Of a stretch of DNA of 64,000 nt, positions 40,217 through 49,187 are shown in pieces. The notes beneath the pieces were generated by a model, which saw only the letters and a program-made list of their open reading frames with translations, ran no database searches and was not told the DNA's origin. The stretch lies in the NCBI RefSeq assembly GCF_920984675.1, contig NZ_CAKLBV010000006.1, positions 62,001 through 126,000 on the forward strand. Direction: 5' to 3'. How positions within the stretch are numbered: the first letter of the stretch is position 1; each line of letters opens with the position of its first letter. A program made the translations under genes and the position numbers. Source of the DNA: Methylobacterium sp. Leaf118. GTDB taxonomy: Bacteria > Pseudomonadota > Alphaproteobacteria > Rhizobiales > Beijerinckiaceae.

Positions 40217-41023
40217 ATGGGACGTGGTCGTGATTTTCGGGGGCCGCAGAAGCGCGGCTTCGATGAGGGGGGCTCCGAGCCGCAGTGGCCGGATCAGCTG
40301 CCTCCGAGCAGTGGTGGATACGGTGGCGGTGGCAACCGCTTCGGCGGCGGCTTCGGCGGCGGTGGCGGTTTCGACCGCGGCCCTCCGCGCGGCGCCCCCG
40401 CAGCGGCGGCTCCCACCGGTCCGGAGCGTGATGCCACGGTGAAGTGGTTCAACAAGGAGAAGGGCTTCGGCTTCGTGGAGCTCGGTGACGGCTCCGGCGA
40501 TGCCTTCCTCCACATCCGCGCGGTCGAGGCTGCCGGTCATGACGACCTCCTGCCGGGCACGCGCCTCACGGTGCAGACCGCCCAGGGCCAGAAGGGCCCG
40601 CAGGTGACTGCCGTGAACAGCGTCGACACCTCTACGGCCGAGGCGGCTCCGCCCCGGCGCGAGTCGGGCCCCCGCTTCGGCGGCGGTGGCGGCGATCGCT
40701 TCGCGGGCGGTGGCGGCGGCGGCGGTGGTGGCGGCCGCTTCGGCGGTGGCGACCGCTTCAGTCCTGGCGGCGGTGGCGGTGGCGGCGGTGGCCGTTTCGC
40801 CTCAGGCCCGTCGGTCGAGATGTCCGGCACCGTGAAGTGGTACGACCCGGCCAAGGGCTTCGGCTTCGTCTCGGTCAACGACGGCGGCAAGGACGTGTTC
40901 GTGCACCGCTCCGCCCTGTCGCGCGCGGGTCTCGACTCGCTCGCCGAAGGCCAGCAGGTCACCCTCGGCGTGGTCGAGGGCCAGAAGGGCCGCGAGGCTC
41001 AGAGCATCAGCGTCGAATACTGA
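40217..41023 (+). CDS. Double cold-shock-domain protein with glycine-rich linkers
   Basis: A 268-residue nucleic-acid-binding protein with two cold-shock domains. The first (about 72-135) has TVKWFNKEKGFGFVEL and DAFLHI; the second (about 200-268) has TVKWYDPAKGFGFVSV and DVFVHRSAL. The N-terminal 70 residues and the 50-residue linker are disordered, rich in Gly, Arg and Phe, with RGG/GRF-like repeats (RFGGGG, GGGRFG). Double-CSD proteins are typical of alphaproteobacteria, but such long low-complexity, RGG-like linkers are less usual and resemble condensate-forming RNA-binding proteins. The 3' end has a terminator. Confidence 0.92.
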   Translation: MGRGRDFRGPQKRGFDEGGSEPQWPDQLPPSSGGYGGGGNRFGGGFGGGGGFDRGPPRGAPAAAAPTGPERDATVKWFNKEKGFGFVELGDGSGDAFLHIRAVEAAGHDDLLPGTRLTVQTAQGQKGPQVTAVNSVDTSTAEAAPPRRESGPRFGGGGGDRFAGGGGGGGGGGRFGGGDRFSPGGGGGGGGGRFASGPSVEMSGTVKWYDPAKGFGFVSVNDGGKDVFVHRSALSRAGLDSLAEGQQVTLGVVEGQKGREAQSISVEY

Positions 41024-41051
41024 GCGACAGATCTCGCTCACGGCAACGAAG

Positions 41052-41080
41052 CGGCGGCCTCAGGGCCGCCGTTTTCGTTT
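41052..41080 (+). terminator. Rho-independent terminator after the cold-shock gene
   Basis: An 8-bp stem (CGGCGGCC / GGCCGCCG) with loop TCAG is followed by TTTTCGTTT, 28 bp after the stop codon. Confidence 0.8.
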
Positions 41081-41123
41081 GTCGGGATGGGTGTGAGATA
41101 AGGAAGACCGGGGGCGCAGGCGG

Positions 41124-41360
41124 ATGCGGTGGACGAGGGCGATCGGCCTGTGGCTCCTGCTGGCGGCGAGCCCGGCCGCAGCGGACGACTTCACCGGCTT
41201 CTATGCGGGCGTGAATGCCGGCTGGGCCTATGAGCGCGGTCGTGACGGCGCGGCCTCGGCGCCGGGGCCGGGGAGCGCCCGGGACGAGGACGGGTTGCCG
41301 CCGAGCGTCGCCCGGATCGAGGAGCGGCGCCGGCCGGACGAGGCCTCGCGCCGCCGTTGA
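41124..41360 (+). CDS. Small secreted protein with porin-like N-terminus
   Basis: A 78-residue protein with a signal peptide (AIGLWLLLAASPAAA) followed by DDFTGFYAGVNAGWAYERG. This is the first strand of Omp25/31-type outer-membrane beta barrels (the usual form is FTGFYAGVNAGYG). The barrel does not continue: the rest is Arg/Pro-rich and short. It may be a truncated outer-membrane protein gene or a small secreted protein that grew from one. No function is assigned. Confidence 0.5.
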   Translation: MRWTRAIGLWLLLAASPAAADDFTGFYAGVNAGWAYERGRDGAASAPGPGSARDEDGLPPSVARIEERRRPDEASRRR

Positions 41361-41525
41361 CCGAAGCGGGCCGGTCCGGTTTGGGGCAAACCTCCTGGCT
41401 CCCGGATCCGGGGCGCGTCCCTCCGAGTCCCGTTCGCGTCGGGGTTTTCCCGAGAGCCGGCGTCGACCGCTCGGGCCAATGCGCGTTCGCGGTTGGATCG
41501 CGCGTCCGTCGCGAGGGTTCGGCGG

Positions 41526-42359
41526 TCAGTTGCTCCACATGGCCGATTTCGTGAGGTCGGACGGATCGAGCGTCTCGATCGTCAGGGCGAGCACCGGGTA
41601 AGGGCTGATCCTGCCCCGTTCGACATGGCGGATGCGGATGATCTCGGTCTCCGATCCACCACAGGTATCCCCGTCGGCGAAGATGGGTCCCTTCAGAAGC
41701 AGCCAGTTGCTCGCGTCCAAGGCCCACTGGGCAACGAGATTGATCGGCAGATCCGTCGGGGTGAACTCGATGTCACATCCGATAAAGCGGTGCAGGCCGA
41801 AAACGGCGAGGCCCGCTTGGCTCTCGAAGCCGCCCTCGGCCTCGCCCTCGTAGGGAACGAAGCGGTTCAGGAGGGCGATCGGAACCTCCCCCGGTTCCGC
41901 GGAGTCCGCGAACACCTGCGTGAAGAAGGCTGCCGACATCAGGATCGCGCTCGGAACCCAGCAGACCGCGGTGGCCTCGTCACCCTCAGCCAGGATGGCG
42001 GCAACCCTCAGGACGGCGAGGGCGGCCCGAACGGTCGGCGCATGCCCTTCGGCGACATCGTCGAGGGGCATGATGATGGCACGATCGCGGTGGGCCAGCG
42101 GCGGCGGCTCGGCCTCGAACAGGTGGGGGGCGAACCCTGTCAGGAGGTCGTGAGGGATCAACTCGCCCGCGTAGCGGACCGTGACCACGAGCCCGTCGAC
42201 CGCGATCGCGTAATGCGTCGACCCCGGCGGGGCGGCCCCATGCACCTCGGCGCGGATGCCGAGATGCGCGAAGCGTTCTCCGACTTTCCGCGCGACGACC
42301 GCCGCATCCACCGCGAACGCGCTCTGGGTCAGAACGAAGGCTGCCAGCGGTTGTGTCAT
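41526..42359 (-). CDS. DUF4261 family protein
   Basis: A 277-residue protein with a DUF4261-like C-terminal part (FIGCDIEFTPTDLPINLVAQWALDASNWLLLKGPIFADGDTCG). It lacks a signal peptide or membrane segment. The ATG at 42359 has GAGGAG eleven bases upstream. DUF4261 proteins occur in varied bacteria and sometimes beside type VI secretion genes; nothing in this neighbourhood supports that link. It follows opgG on the same strand by 71 bp. Confidence 0.65.
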   Translation of the reverse strand: MTQPLAAFVLTQSAFAVDAAVVARKVGERFAHLGIRAEVHGAAPPGSTHYAIAVDGLVVTVRYAGELIPHDLLTGFAPHLFEAEPPPLAHRDRAIIMPLDDVAEGHAPTVRAALAVLRVAAILAEGDEATAVCWVPSAILMSAAFFTQVFADSAEPGEVPIALLNRFVPYEGEAEGGFESQAGLAVFGLHRFIGCDIEFTPTDLPINLVAQWALDASNWLLLKGPIFADGDTCGGSETEIIRIRHVERGRISPYPVLALTIETLDPSDLTKSAMWSN

Positions 42360-42430
42360 CCGTGCTTCTCCTCGCATCGCATCGCACGCAGTCCGGCGCC
42401 CGACCCGTCGGCGGTCGTGGCGTCGGTGCG

Positions 42431-44107
42431 TTACGCCACGCCGTCCCAGGTCTCCGTCAGCACCCGGCCGGCATGGCTGAGGCGGGCCCGCAGCACCACG
42501 TCGCCTGTCGGTGGCGTCTCGGGTGGCGTCTCGGGCGGGCGGTACTCGGCGTAGAGGCGCCATCCCCCGGTCTGCGGCACCCGCTCTGCATACGGCTCGA
42601 CGAAGGCGCCCGCACTGGCCGAGAGTGACACTTCGATCGCCGCGTTCGGGTCCTGCGGCAGGCCCGGCCCCTCGAAGTCAATGGCGTAGAGGCGCCGCTG
42701 CGGGCGAGGCGGCTGGGTCGGGCGCAGCCGCTCGGCGGAGCCGACCCGGGTCGAGACCACCCGGGCGAGGGGTGGCGCGAGGGAAGCGGCGGGCTCTGGG
42801 CCGACGGTGACGAGGGTATAGGCGAGATCGAGCCGCCGGCCCGCCACCACGGGCGCCTCCGGCACGAAGGCCGCCACGATGTTGTCGGTCGCTTCCTCGC
42901 GAGAGGGGATCTCGAACAGGCGCACCGCCCCCGCGCCGAATCCGGCCTCGGGGCGGACCCACAGGCCCGGCCGGTCCTCGTGCCGGGCCTGCACGTCGAG
43001 GAAGGCGGCGAAGCGCCGTTCCCGTTGCAGCAGGCCGAAGCCCTCCAGGGGCGCGGCCCGGAAGGCCGAGATCTGCGGCGCCGCCCGCCCGTTGACGAGG
43101 GGCCGCCACAGCCGGTCGCCGGGCGCCTGCACCAGCAGCCCGTCCGAGTCGTGCACCCGCGGGCGGAAATCGTCGAAGGGCTGGGCGTTGCGGGCGCCGG
43201 GTCCGTTCTCGCCGTAGAGGAACATGCTGGTGAGCGGGGCGAGGCCGAGTGCCGGGATGGCCCGGCGGGGAAACAGGGCCGCGGTCACCGCGAGCGCCGA
43301 GGGCTCGCCCGGCGTGACCACGAAGCGGTAGGCCCCGGCGAGGCTCGGCCCGTCGAGGAGGGCCAGGACCGTGACCGACCCGCCCCGCGGTTCGTCGATC
43401 CAGAAGCGCGTGAAATCGGGAAACTCCTCGCCCTCCGGCGCCCCGGTGCCGACGGCGATGCCCCGGGCCGAGAGCCCGTAGATCTGATCGCGTCCCCGGA
43501 CCCGGAAATAGGAGGCCCCGAGGAAGACGAGGAATTCCTCGTGGTTGTCCGGCCGGCCGGCCTCGAAGGCGTGGGCGATGCGGAAGCCCGCAAAGCCGAG
43601 CGAGGCCGGATAGGTGCGGCCCTGGAGCGAGGGCCCGAGGTCGAACAGGGCCGGATCGTAGCCGAACGGCCGGGGCGCCCCCTGCGGCGACTGGAAGTCG
43701 ATCGCGACGCGCCGGGTGTGCAGGCCGCCGCGGTGGAAGGGCTGCAGCGAGAAGCGCGGCCCGAGCGCCACCGTCGCCTCGGGGCGGAAGCGGATCGCCT
43801 GGAACTCATCGTAGGTCAGCGCCGCGAGATCCGGCGGAAGGTCCGCTTCCGGCGGACGATACGCCTGCGCGGCGAGCGCCTGCGCCTGTGCGACGACATC
43901 CTCGTAGGTCACGGGACGCTCCTGCGGGGCACCGAGGCGGGGTTGTGCGGGGTCAGCCGTCTGGGCCATCGTTCTGTCGGCATTCAGGTCGAGGAGGCTA
44001 GGCATCAGAATGCCGGCGGAACCGGCAAGAGCGCCCCGGACCATCTGCCGCCGCGAGACCTGTCCGTTCTCAGAGCCATCCTCGCCCCCGTCCGACGGCA
44101 CGTTCAT
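42431..44107 (-). CDS. opgG: Glucan biosynthesis protein OpgG/OpgD family
   Basis: A 558-residue periplasmic protein of the MdoG/OpgG family needed for branched osmoregulated periplasmic glucans. It begins with a twin-arginine signal (SRRQMVRGALAGSAG), a feature of the OpgD side of the family. Motifs are VTYEDVVAQAQALA, IRFRPEATVALGPRFSLQPFHRGGL, FGYDPALFDLG and SMFLYGENGPGARNAQPFDDFRPRVHDSDGLL. Its start is only 34 bp from opgH on the opposite strand; in most genomes opgG and opgH are codirectional. A longer start at 44143 would overlap opgH. Confidence 0.93.
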   Translation of the reverse strand: MNVPSDGGEDGSENGQVSRRQMVRGALAGSAGILMPSLLDLNADRTMAQTADPAQPRLGAPQERPVTYEDVVAQAQALAAQAYRPPEADLPPDLAALTYDEFQAIRFRPEATVALGPRFSLQPFHRGGLHTRRVAIDFQSPQGAPRPFGYDPALFDLGPSLQGRTYPASLGFAGFRIAHAFEAGRPDNHEEFLVFLGASYFRVRGRDQIYGLSARGIAVGTGAPEGEEFPDFTRFWIDEPRGGSVTVLALLDGPSLAGAYRFVVTPGEPSALAVTAALFPRRAIPALGLAPLTSMFLYGENGPGARNAQPFDDFRPRVHDSDGLLVQAPGDRLWRPLVNGRAAPQISAFRAAPLEGFGLLQRERRFAAFLDVQARHEDRPGLWVRPEAGFGAGAVRLFEIPSREEATDNIVAAFVPEAPVVAGRRLDLAYTLVTVGPEPAASLAPPLARVVSTRVGSAERLRPTQPPRPQRRLYAIDFEGPGLPQDPNAAIEVSLSASAGAFVEPYAERVPQTGGWRLYAEYRPPETPPETPPTGDVVLRARLSHAGRVLTETWDGVA

Positions 44108-44141
44108 CCGCTGATCCCTCCCGCGAGTGTTGACGCCGACC

Positions 44142-46073
44142 ATGTCCAGCCCAGACTTGCCGCAGGTGGGCGCGCCCGTCGAGAGAGAGGGTCTGCCGCT
44201 CCCGGTCCGGCCCCTCGGCGCCGGGCCCGCGCCGCGGCCGGCCTCGCTCCGCCTCCGGCGCCTCGCCCTGGTCGGACCGACGCTGGCGACCGCGGCCTCC
44301 ATCGGCGCCCTGGCGCTCGCCGCCTACGGCGTCCCGGAGACGTGGCTCGGTCGTGCGGTGCTCGGGCTGTTCGTCGTGCTGATGGCGTGGCAGTCGTTCA
44401 CGGCATGGCAGTACCTGTACGGGCTCATCGCCGTGGTGATGGGCGAGCGGGTGCTCTCGCCGCTGGAACGCCGGGCCGCCACGATCCCGGCCCGCGCCAC
44501 CGGCCTGAGCCGCACCGCGGCGGTGGTGGCGATCCACGCGGAGGATCCGATCGCGGTGTTCTCCGCGATCCGCGTCATGGCCCGCTCGCTCCAGCGGGAG
44601 GGCGGCGACGGGGCCGATATCGACATCTTCGTCCTGTCCGACACCCGCGAGGGGGCGATCAGCGCCGTCGAGGAGCACGAATTCGCCCGCGCCGTCGCCT
44701 GGGCGGAGCGCGAGGGCCGCGGGATGCCGCGGATCCGCTACCGCCGCCGGGCGGAGAATACCGGGCGCAAGGCCGGCAACATCGCCGAGTTCTGCCGGAC
44801 CTACGGATCCGCGTACGACTTCATGATCGTGCTCGATGCCGACAGCCTGATGACCGGCGCGAGCATGCGCAAGCTCGCCCGGCTGATGGAGGAGAACCCC
44901 CGGGTCGGACTGATCCAGACCGTCTCCTACGCGGCCGGCCGCGACACCCTGTTCGCCCGCATCCAGCAATTCGCGGTGCGGCTCTACGCGCCGCTCTCCT
45001 TGCGCTGCCTCGAGACCTGGCAGGGGCCGGACGGCTCCTACTGGGGCCACAACGCGATCCTGCGCGTCGCGGCCTTCGCCCAGAACGCCGAACTGCCGGT
45101 CCTGTCCGGCAAGCCCCCCCTCGGCGGCGAGATCCTGTGCCACGACATCGTCGAGGGCGCCCTGCTGCGCCGGGCCGGCTGGGAGGTGCGCCTCTTGCCG
45201 GAGATGGGTGGCACCTGGGAGGAGATGCCGACGAACCTCATCGACCTGCTCGGGCGCGAGCGGCGCTGGTGCCAGGGCAACCTCCAGCATCTCCGCGTGC
45301 TGCCGATGCCGGGTCTGCTGGCCGCGAGCCGCTGGCATCTCGGCGTGGGCATCCTCGGCTACTGCATCTACCCGCTCTGGATCGCCTTCCTGGCGCTCGG
45401 CACATGGCAGGCGGCACGCAGCGGGCACCTCGGCCTGCTCGGCTACGGCCTCGACGGCGGCGGCGCGGCCGCGGGGGCCCTCGCCGCCCTGGTCATCGCC
45501 GTGCTCGCCCTGCCGAAGCTCCTGAGCCTCGGCCACGTGCTCGTCTCGGCCGACCGCCGCGCGGCCTTCGGCGGCACCGGCCCGCTCCTCGCCAGCGCCG
45601 TCCTCGAGCAGGTGGTCTGGGTGGCGCTGTGGCCGGTGATGGCGCTGTTCAGCGCGGGCGCCGTGGTCTCGACCCTGTTCGGCCGGGTGGTGCGCTGGGA
45701 CGCGCAGTCCCGCGACGACCGCAGCGTGCCGTGGCGCGAGGCCCTGCGCCTGCAGAGCGACGCGGTCGCGGCCGGGTTCGTCCTGGCGGTCTGGCTCGCC
45801 GTCGCGGGAGACCCCTGGCTGGCGCTCTGGATGGCGCCGGTCGCCCTCGCCTTGCTGACGAGCCCGCTCCAGAGCGTGTTCACGAGCAGCACCCGCCTCG
45901 GCCTCGGCTCGAAGGCCCGCGGTCTCTTCCTCACCGAGGACGACACGCGGCCGGCGCCGGAACTCGGGGAACTGCACCAGGGCCGTGGTGCCGGCCCCGC
46001 CTCGCTCCCGGCGCCGCAAGCCGAGTGGCTGGCCGGCACGATGGACGAGGCCAGGGCGCCGACCCTGCACTAA
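44142..46073 (+). CDS. opgH: Glucan glucosyltransferase OpgH
   Basis: A 643-residue inner-membrane GT2 enzyme that makes the linear glucan backbone from UDP-glucose. Two N-terminal helices are near 45-65 and 70-95. The catalytic domain has the UDP-binding region VVAIHAEDPIAVFSAI, the DADS metal site, GHNAILR, and the acceptor motif RRWCQGNLQH (QxxRW-like). Several C-terminal helices form the export path. The ATG at 44142 follows a leader of about 34 bp shared with opgG. Length fits alphaproteobacterial OpgH, which lack the long C-terminus of enterobacterial forms. Confidence 0.94.
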   Translation: MSSPDLPQVGAPVEREGLPLPVRPLGAGPAPRPASLRLRRLALVGPTLATAASIGALALAAYGVPETWLGRAVLGLFVVLMAWQSFTAWQYLYGLIAVVMGERVLSPLERRAATIPARATGLSRTAAVVAIHAEDPIAVFSAIRVMARSLQREGGDGADIDIFVLSDTREGAISAVEEHEFARAVAWAEREGRGMPRIRYRRRAENTGRKAGNIAEFCRTYGSAYDFMIVLDADSLMTGASMRKLARLMEENPRVGLIQTVSYAAGRDTLFARIQQFAVRLYAPLSLRCLETWQGPDGSYWGHNAILRVAAFAQNAELPVLSGKPPLGGEILCHDIVEGALLRRAGWEVRLLPEMGGTWEEMPTNLIDLLGRERRWCQGNLQHLRVLPMPGLLAASRWHLGVGILGYCIYPLWIAFLALGTWQAARSGHLGLLGYGLDGGGAAAGALAALVIAVLALPKLLSLGHVLVSADRRAAFGGTGPLLASAVLEQVVWVALWPVMALFSAGAVVSTLFGRVVRWDAQSRDDRSVPWREALRLQSDAVAAGFVLAVWLAVAGDPWLALWMAPVALALLTSPLQSVFTSSTRLGLGSKARGLFLTEDDTRPAPELGELHQGRGAGPASLPAPQAEWLAGTMDEARAPTLH

Positions 46074-46192
46074 CGAAGAATCCGGAATTTCGCACCAAGG
46101 ACGATTCTGTCGGAGCCCGCGTCGCATCGGCCCGCGAGCCGGTGTCCGCCTCCGGCCGGTGGGATCACGCCGGCGCGTGGCGGCGCAGCCGC

Positions 46193-46672
46193 CTATTTGT
46201 CGTTCAGCACGTCGATCGGGTTGGTGCGCTGGGTCGGCGGCGGCTCGCGGGTGAGCCGGCTGCCGGCCTTCTTCTCGCCCGCGCCCGCGGCGCCGCCGAC
46301 ATCGCTGGTCCCCGGCTTCGCCGCGTCGGATCGGACGGCCTCGGACTGGGCCGGAACGGTGCCGCTCGCGAGCTCCAGGCAGGTCACCAGTTCGACATAG
46401 GAAGGCGCGCCGCCCGCTTTGAACTGCTGGGAGCACTGGGTCTTGGCGGAGGCCGGGAAGTCGCTCCAGCGCTTCTTCAACTCATCGTGAGCACTGCGCT
46501 CGGAGCGCAGGCAGCCCTCCAGGCTCGCCTTGTCGCTGATGCTGACCTGCGCCCGCTGGGCGGATTGGCAGGTCGCTTCGACGTCGAGCCGGGGCGGCCC
46601 GCCTTCTGCGAGGGCCTGTCCGGCGAGGAGGGAGAGGCCGAGGGCGGCGGAGAGGCGCAGGCGCGTCGTCAT
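46193..46672 (-). CDS. Conserved secreted protein of unknown function
   Basis: A 159-residue protein with a signal peptide (LRLSAALGLSLLAGQALA) and a short cysteine-bearing domain: EATCQSAQRAQ, EGCLRSERSAHDELKKRW, KTQCSQQFKAG and YVELVTCLELAS. Four cysteines suggest two disulfides. The remainder is disordered. Similar proteins occur in Methylobacterium and Bradyrhizobium relatives; no function is known. The downstream neighbour on the same strand is none within 100 bp; opgH converges from the other side. Confidence 0.65.
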   Translation of the reverse strand: MTTRLRLSAALGLSLLAGQALAEGGPPRLDVEATCQSAQRAQVSISDKASLEGCLRSERSAHDELKKRWSDFPASAKTQCSQQFKAGGAPSYVELVTCLELASGTVPAQSEAVRSDAAKPGTSDVGGAAGAGEKKAGSRLTREPPPTQRTNPIDVLNDK

Positions 46673-46779
46673 GGTGGCTCGGGGGCAGGCCTTCGGAAAC
46701 GGGTCCGCCCCGACAACGCGCGGACCCGGGCGAACGGCCTCCGCTCCCGAAAAAATCCCGGGACACGCGGGTGAGACGA

Positions 46780-47988
46780 TCAACCCGCCTGCGTGGCCCG
46801 CAGGGCGGCGTCGAGATCGCGCAGCAGGTCGTCGGGGTCCTCGATCCCGGTCGAAAGGCGCAGCAGGTCGGGCGGACAGGGCGTGCCCTCGCCCTCCACC
46901 GAGGCGCGGTGCTCGATCAGGCTCTCGACGCCGCCGAGCGAGGTCGCCCGCTTCCACAGCTGCACCCGTGCCGCCGCGGCCACGGCAGCGGCCTCGCCCC
47001 CCGCCACCCGGATCGAGAGCATGTAGCCGTAGCCGCCGGTCATCTGCCGGGCGGCCACCGCGTGGCCCCGATCGGTCGGCAGCCCCGGATAGAGCACCGC
47101 ACTCACCTGCGGATGCGCCGACAGGCGCTCGGCGAGATGCAGCGCCCCCGCGCTCTGGGCGGCGGCCCGCAGGGGCAGGGTGCGCAGGCCCCGCATCAGG
47201 AGATACGCCTCGAACGGGCCGAGGATCGCCCCCCAGGTCGCCCGGATCGCCGCGATCCGTTCCGCGAACGGATCGGCCCCGGCGAAGGCGAGCACGCCCG
47301 CCACCACGTCGGAATGCCCGTTCAGGATCTTGGTGGCCGAATGCATCACGAGGTCGGCCCCGAATGCGAGCGGCCGGGTGTGGACCGGGCTCGCGGCGGT
47401 CGAGTCGACGGCGAGCCGGGCGCCCGCCGCCCGGGCGATCTCCGCCACCGCCGCGATGTCGGTGATCGTGCAGAGCGGATTCCCGGGCGTCTCGATCCAG
47501 ACGAGCCGTGTCCGGCCCGGATGGACCGCCTCACGCACGGCGTCGAGGTCGTCCATCGCCACGAAATCGACCGTCAGGGCGAGCCGGCCCGCTTCCTGGC
47601 GGAGCCAGCGCTTCAGGCCCCAATACATCACCTGCGGTGCCACCACGTGATCCCCGGGCGAGAGGGCGCAGAACACGGCCGCCGCCGCCGCCATGCCGGA
47701 GCCGAACAGCAGCGCCCCGCCCTCCGCCTGCTCCAGCGCGGCGATCACGCCTTCGGCCTCGCGGGTCGTGGCGTTATCCGGCCGGGCATAGGAGAAGCCG
47801 GAGCGATAGGCGTTGTCGGGATCGCGCAGATAGGTGGTCGAGAGGTGCAGCGGCGGCACCACCGCCCGGGTCGCCGGATCGATATGGCCCATCGCCTGGG
47901 CGGCCAGGGTGCGCGGACGCCATTCCGCGGCGTCGAGGGGCGCGGGACCCGCATCCGGATCGGTCGCGGGCGCGTTGGTGCGGGGCAT
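46780..47988 (-). CDS. Cys/Met metabolism PLP enzyme (cystathionine lyase-like)
   Basis: A 402-residue fold-type I PLP enzyme of the Cys/Met metabolism family. The PLP Lys lies in MHSATKILNGHSDVV, with Tyr in the cofactor site at YARPDNATTREAEG, LLFGSGMAAAAAVF, and LVWIETPGNPLCTITDIAAVAEI. It probably cleaves cystathionine (beta or gamma lyase); acting on homoserine esters is an alternative that needs residue-level comparison. The ATG start is at 47988. It is divergent from tspO across 152 bp. Confidence 0.85.
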   Translation of the reverse strand: MPRTNAPATDPDAGPAPLDAAEWRPRTLAAQAMGHIDPATRAVVPPLHLSTTYLRDPDNAYRSGFSYARPDNATTREAEGVIAALEQAEGGALLFGSGMAAAAAVFCALSPGDHVVAPQVMYWGLKRWLRQEAGRLALTVDFVAMDDLDAVREAVHPGRTRLVWIETPGNPLCTITDIAAVAEIARAAGARLAVDSTAASPVHTRPLAFGADLVMHSATKILNGHSDVVAGVLAFAGADPFAERIAAIRATWGAILGPFEAYLLMRGLRTLPLRAAAQSAGALHLAERLSAHPQVSAVLYPGLPTDRGHAVAARQMTGGYGYMLSIRVAGGEAAAVAAAARVQLWKRATSLGGVESLIEHRASVEGEGTPCPPDLLRLSTGIEDPDDLLRDLDAALRATQAG

Positions 47989-48140
47989 CGACGTCCTGTC
48001 CGGAATTTTTCACCTCGCGCTGGCTTGAGCGAAACCGCTCGCGCGGGCAAGGCGTGAGCCGACCGGGCGGGGCCTTCGCCCGGATCGGGTTCGGCCCGCG
48101 GCGGCTTCAGACACCCTCAGGACGAGGCGGATTTCGACGC

Positions 48141-48656
48141 ATGACCAGTCTGAACATCCCCGAGCGGCCGGCTTTGCCGCCGCTCCCCCGGATCGCCGCC
48201 GCGATCCTGCCGGTCCTCGTCACCGCGGCCCTGGGCTCCCTCGCTACCGGCGCGAACATCGAGACGTGGTACGCGACGATTCGGAAGCCCGCCTTCAACC
48301 CGCCGAACTGGGTGTTTCCCGTCGCCTGGACGCTCCTCTACGCGATGATCGCGGTGTCGCTCTGGCGGCTCCTCGGCGCGCGTCCGGTGTCCGGCCCGGC
48401 CCGGCGGGCCTGGTGGCTGGCGCTCGCCGCCTTCGGGGCGCAGCTCGCGCTCAATGCCGCCTGGACGCCGGTCTTCTTCGCCGTCCACGAACTCGGCCTC
48501 GCCCTGATCGTCGCGCTCGCCATGCTGGCGATGATTCTGTGGAGCATCCGACTGTCCTGGCGCTTCGACCGGGCGGCGGCCTGGCTCCTGGTGCCCTATG
48601 CCGCCTGGGTGAGCTTCGCCTGCCTTCTCAACGGGGTGATCTGGCAGATGAATTGA
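48141..48656 (+). CDS. tspO: TspO/MBR family protein
   Basis: A 171-residue five-helix membrane protein of the TspO/MBR family. Motifs are WYATIRKPAFNPPNWVFPVAWTLLYAMIAVSLWRL and AQLALNAAWTPVFFAVHELGLALIVALAML, including the conserved WxPxF loop. TspO binds porphyrins and in photosynthetic alphaproteobacteria is an oxygen-linked regulator of pigment genes at the outer membrane. Its start ATG (48141) begins the N-terminal segment with a short cytosolic tail. It converges closely (4 bp) on the next receiver gene. Confidence 0.92.
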   Translation: MTSLNIPERPALPPLPRIAAAILPVLVTAALGSLATGANIETWYATIRKPAFNPPNWVFPVAWTLLYAMIAVSLWRLLGARPVSGPARRAWWLALAAFGAQLALNAAWTPVFFAVHELGLALIVALAMLAMILWSIRLSWRFDRAAAWLLVPYAAWVSFACLLNGVIWQMN

Positions 48657-48660
48657 AGAC

Positions 48661-49026
48661 TTACGCCGCCAGCGCCCGGGTCACGGTCGAGCGCAGGTCG
48701 GCGAGGGAGAAGGGCTTGGTCAGCACGTCGGTGACGATCGCGTCGAGGCCGCGGGCGCGCTCGCGCTGGTCGGCGAAACCGGTCATCAGGAGGATCGTCA
48801 GGCCGGGATAGTCGCGCTTGGCCGCAAGCGAGAGCGCGATGCCATCCATCAGGGGCATGCGGATATCGGTCAGGAGCAGGTCGAAATCGCCGCCCGACTC
48901 GGACAGGCGGTCGAGCCCGTCGCTGCCGTCGATCGCCGTGACGACGGTGTGGCCGTCGAGTTCCAGCCCCCGCTTGAGAAAACCGCGCACGGTGTCCTCG
49001 TCATCCACCAGCAGGATGCGCGCCAT
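48661..49026 (-). CDS. CpdR-like single-domain response regulator
   Basis: A 121-residue receiver domain beginning ARILLVDDEDTVRGFLKRGLE, with phospho-acceptor Asp in LLLTDIRMPLMDGIAL, a Thr switch in LLMTGFADQRE and the Lys in LTKPFSLADLRS. The sequence resembles CpdR, the receiver that in Caulobacter and rhizobia tethers ClpXP to substrates such as CtrA-pathway proteins and controls their degradation. Alphaproteobacteria carry several CpdR paralogues, so the identity is family-level. No kinase is adjacent. Confidence 0.7.
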   Translation of the reverse strand: MARILLVDDEDTVRGFLKRGLELDGHTVVTAIDGSDGLDRLSESGGDFDLLLTDIRMPLMDGIALSLAAKRDYPGLTILLMTGFADQRERARGLDAIVTDVLTKPFSLADLRSTVTRALAA

Positions 49027-49187
49027 GACCGGCTGCCCTTACCCGTTCCTCAAGACATTCGTGTGCTACGACTGATCAAGCGCAGCCGCGGCCTGTCAAG
49101 CCTTCACACGGCCGTGAGTTCCATTCGTTATCTTTTGCAGGGAAGTGTCGCAGAATTATCGGAGATTTGCCGTCCCCGATCTCCCGG

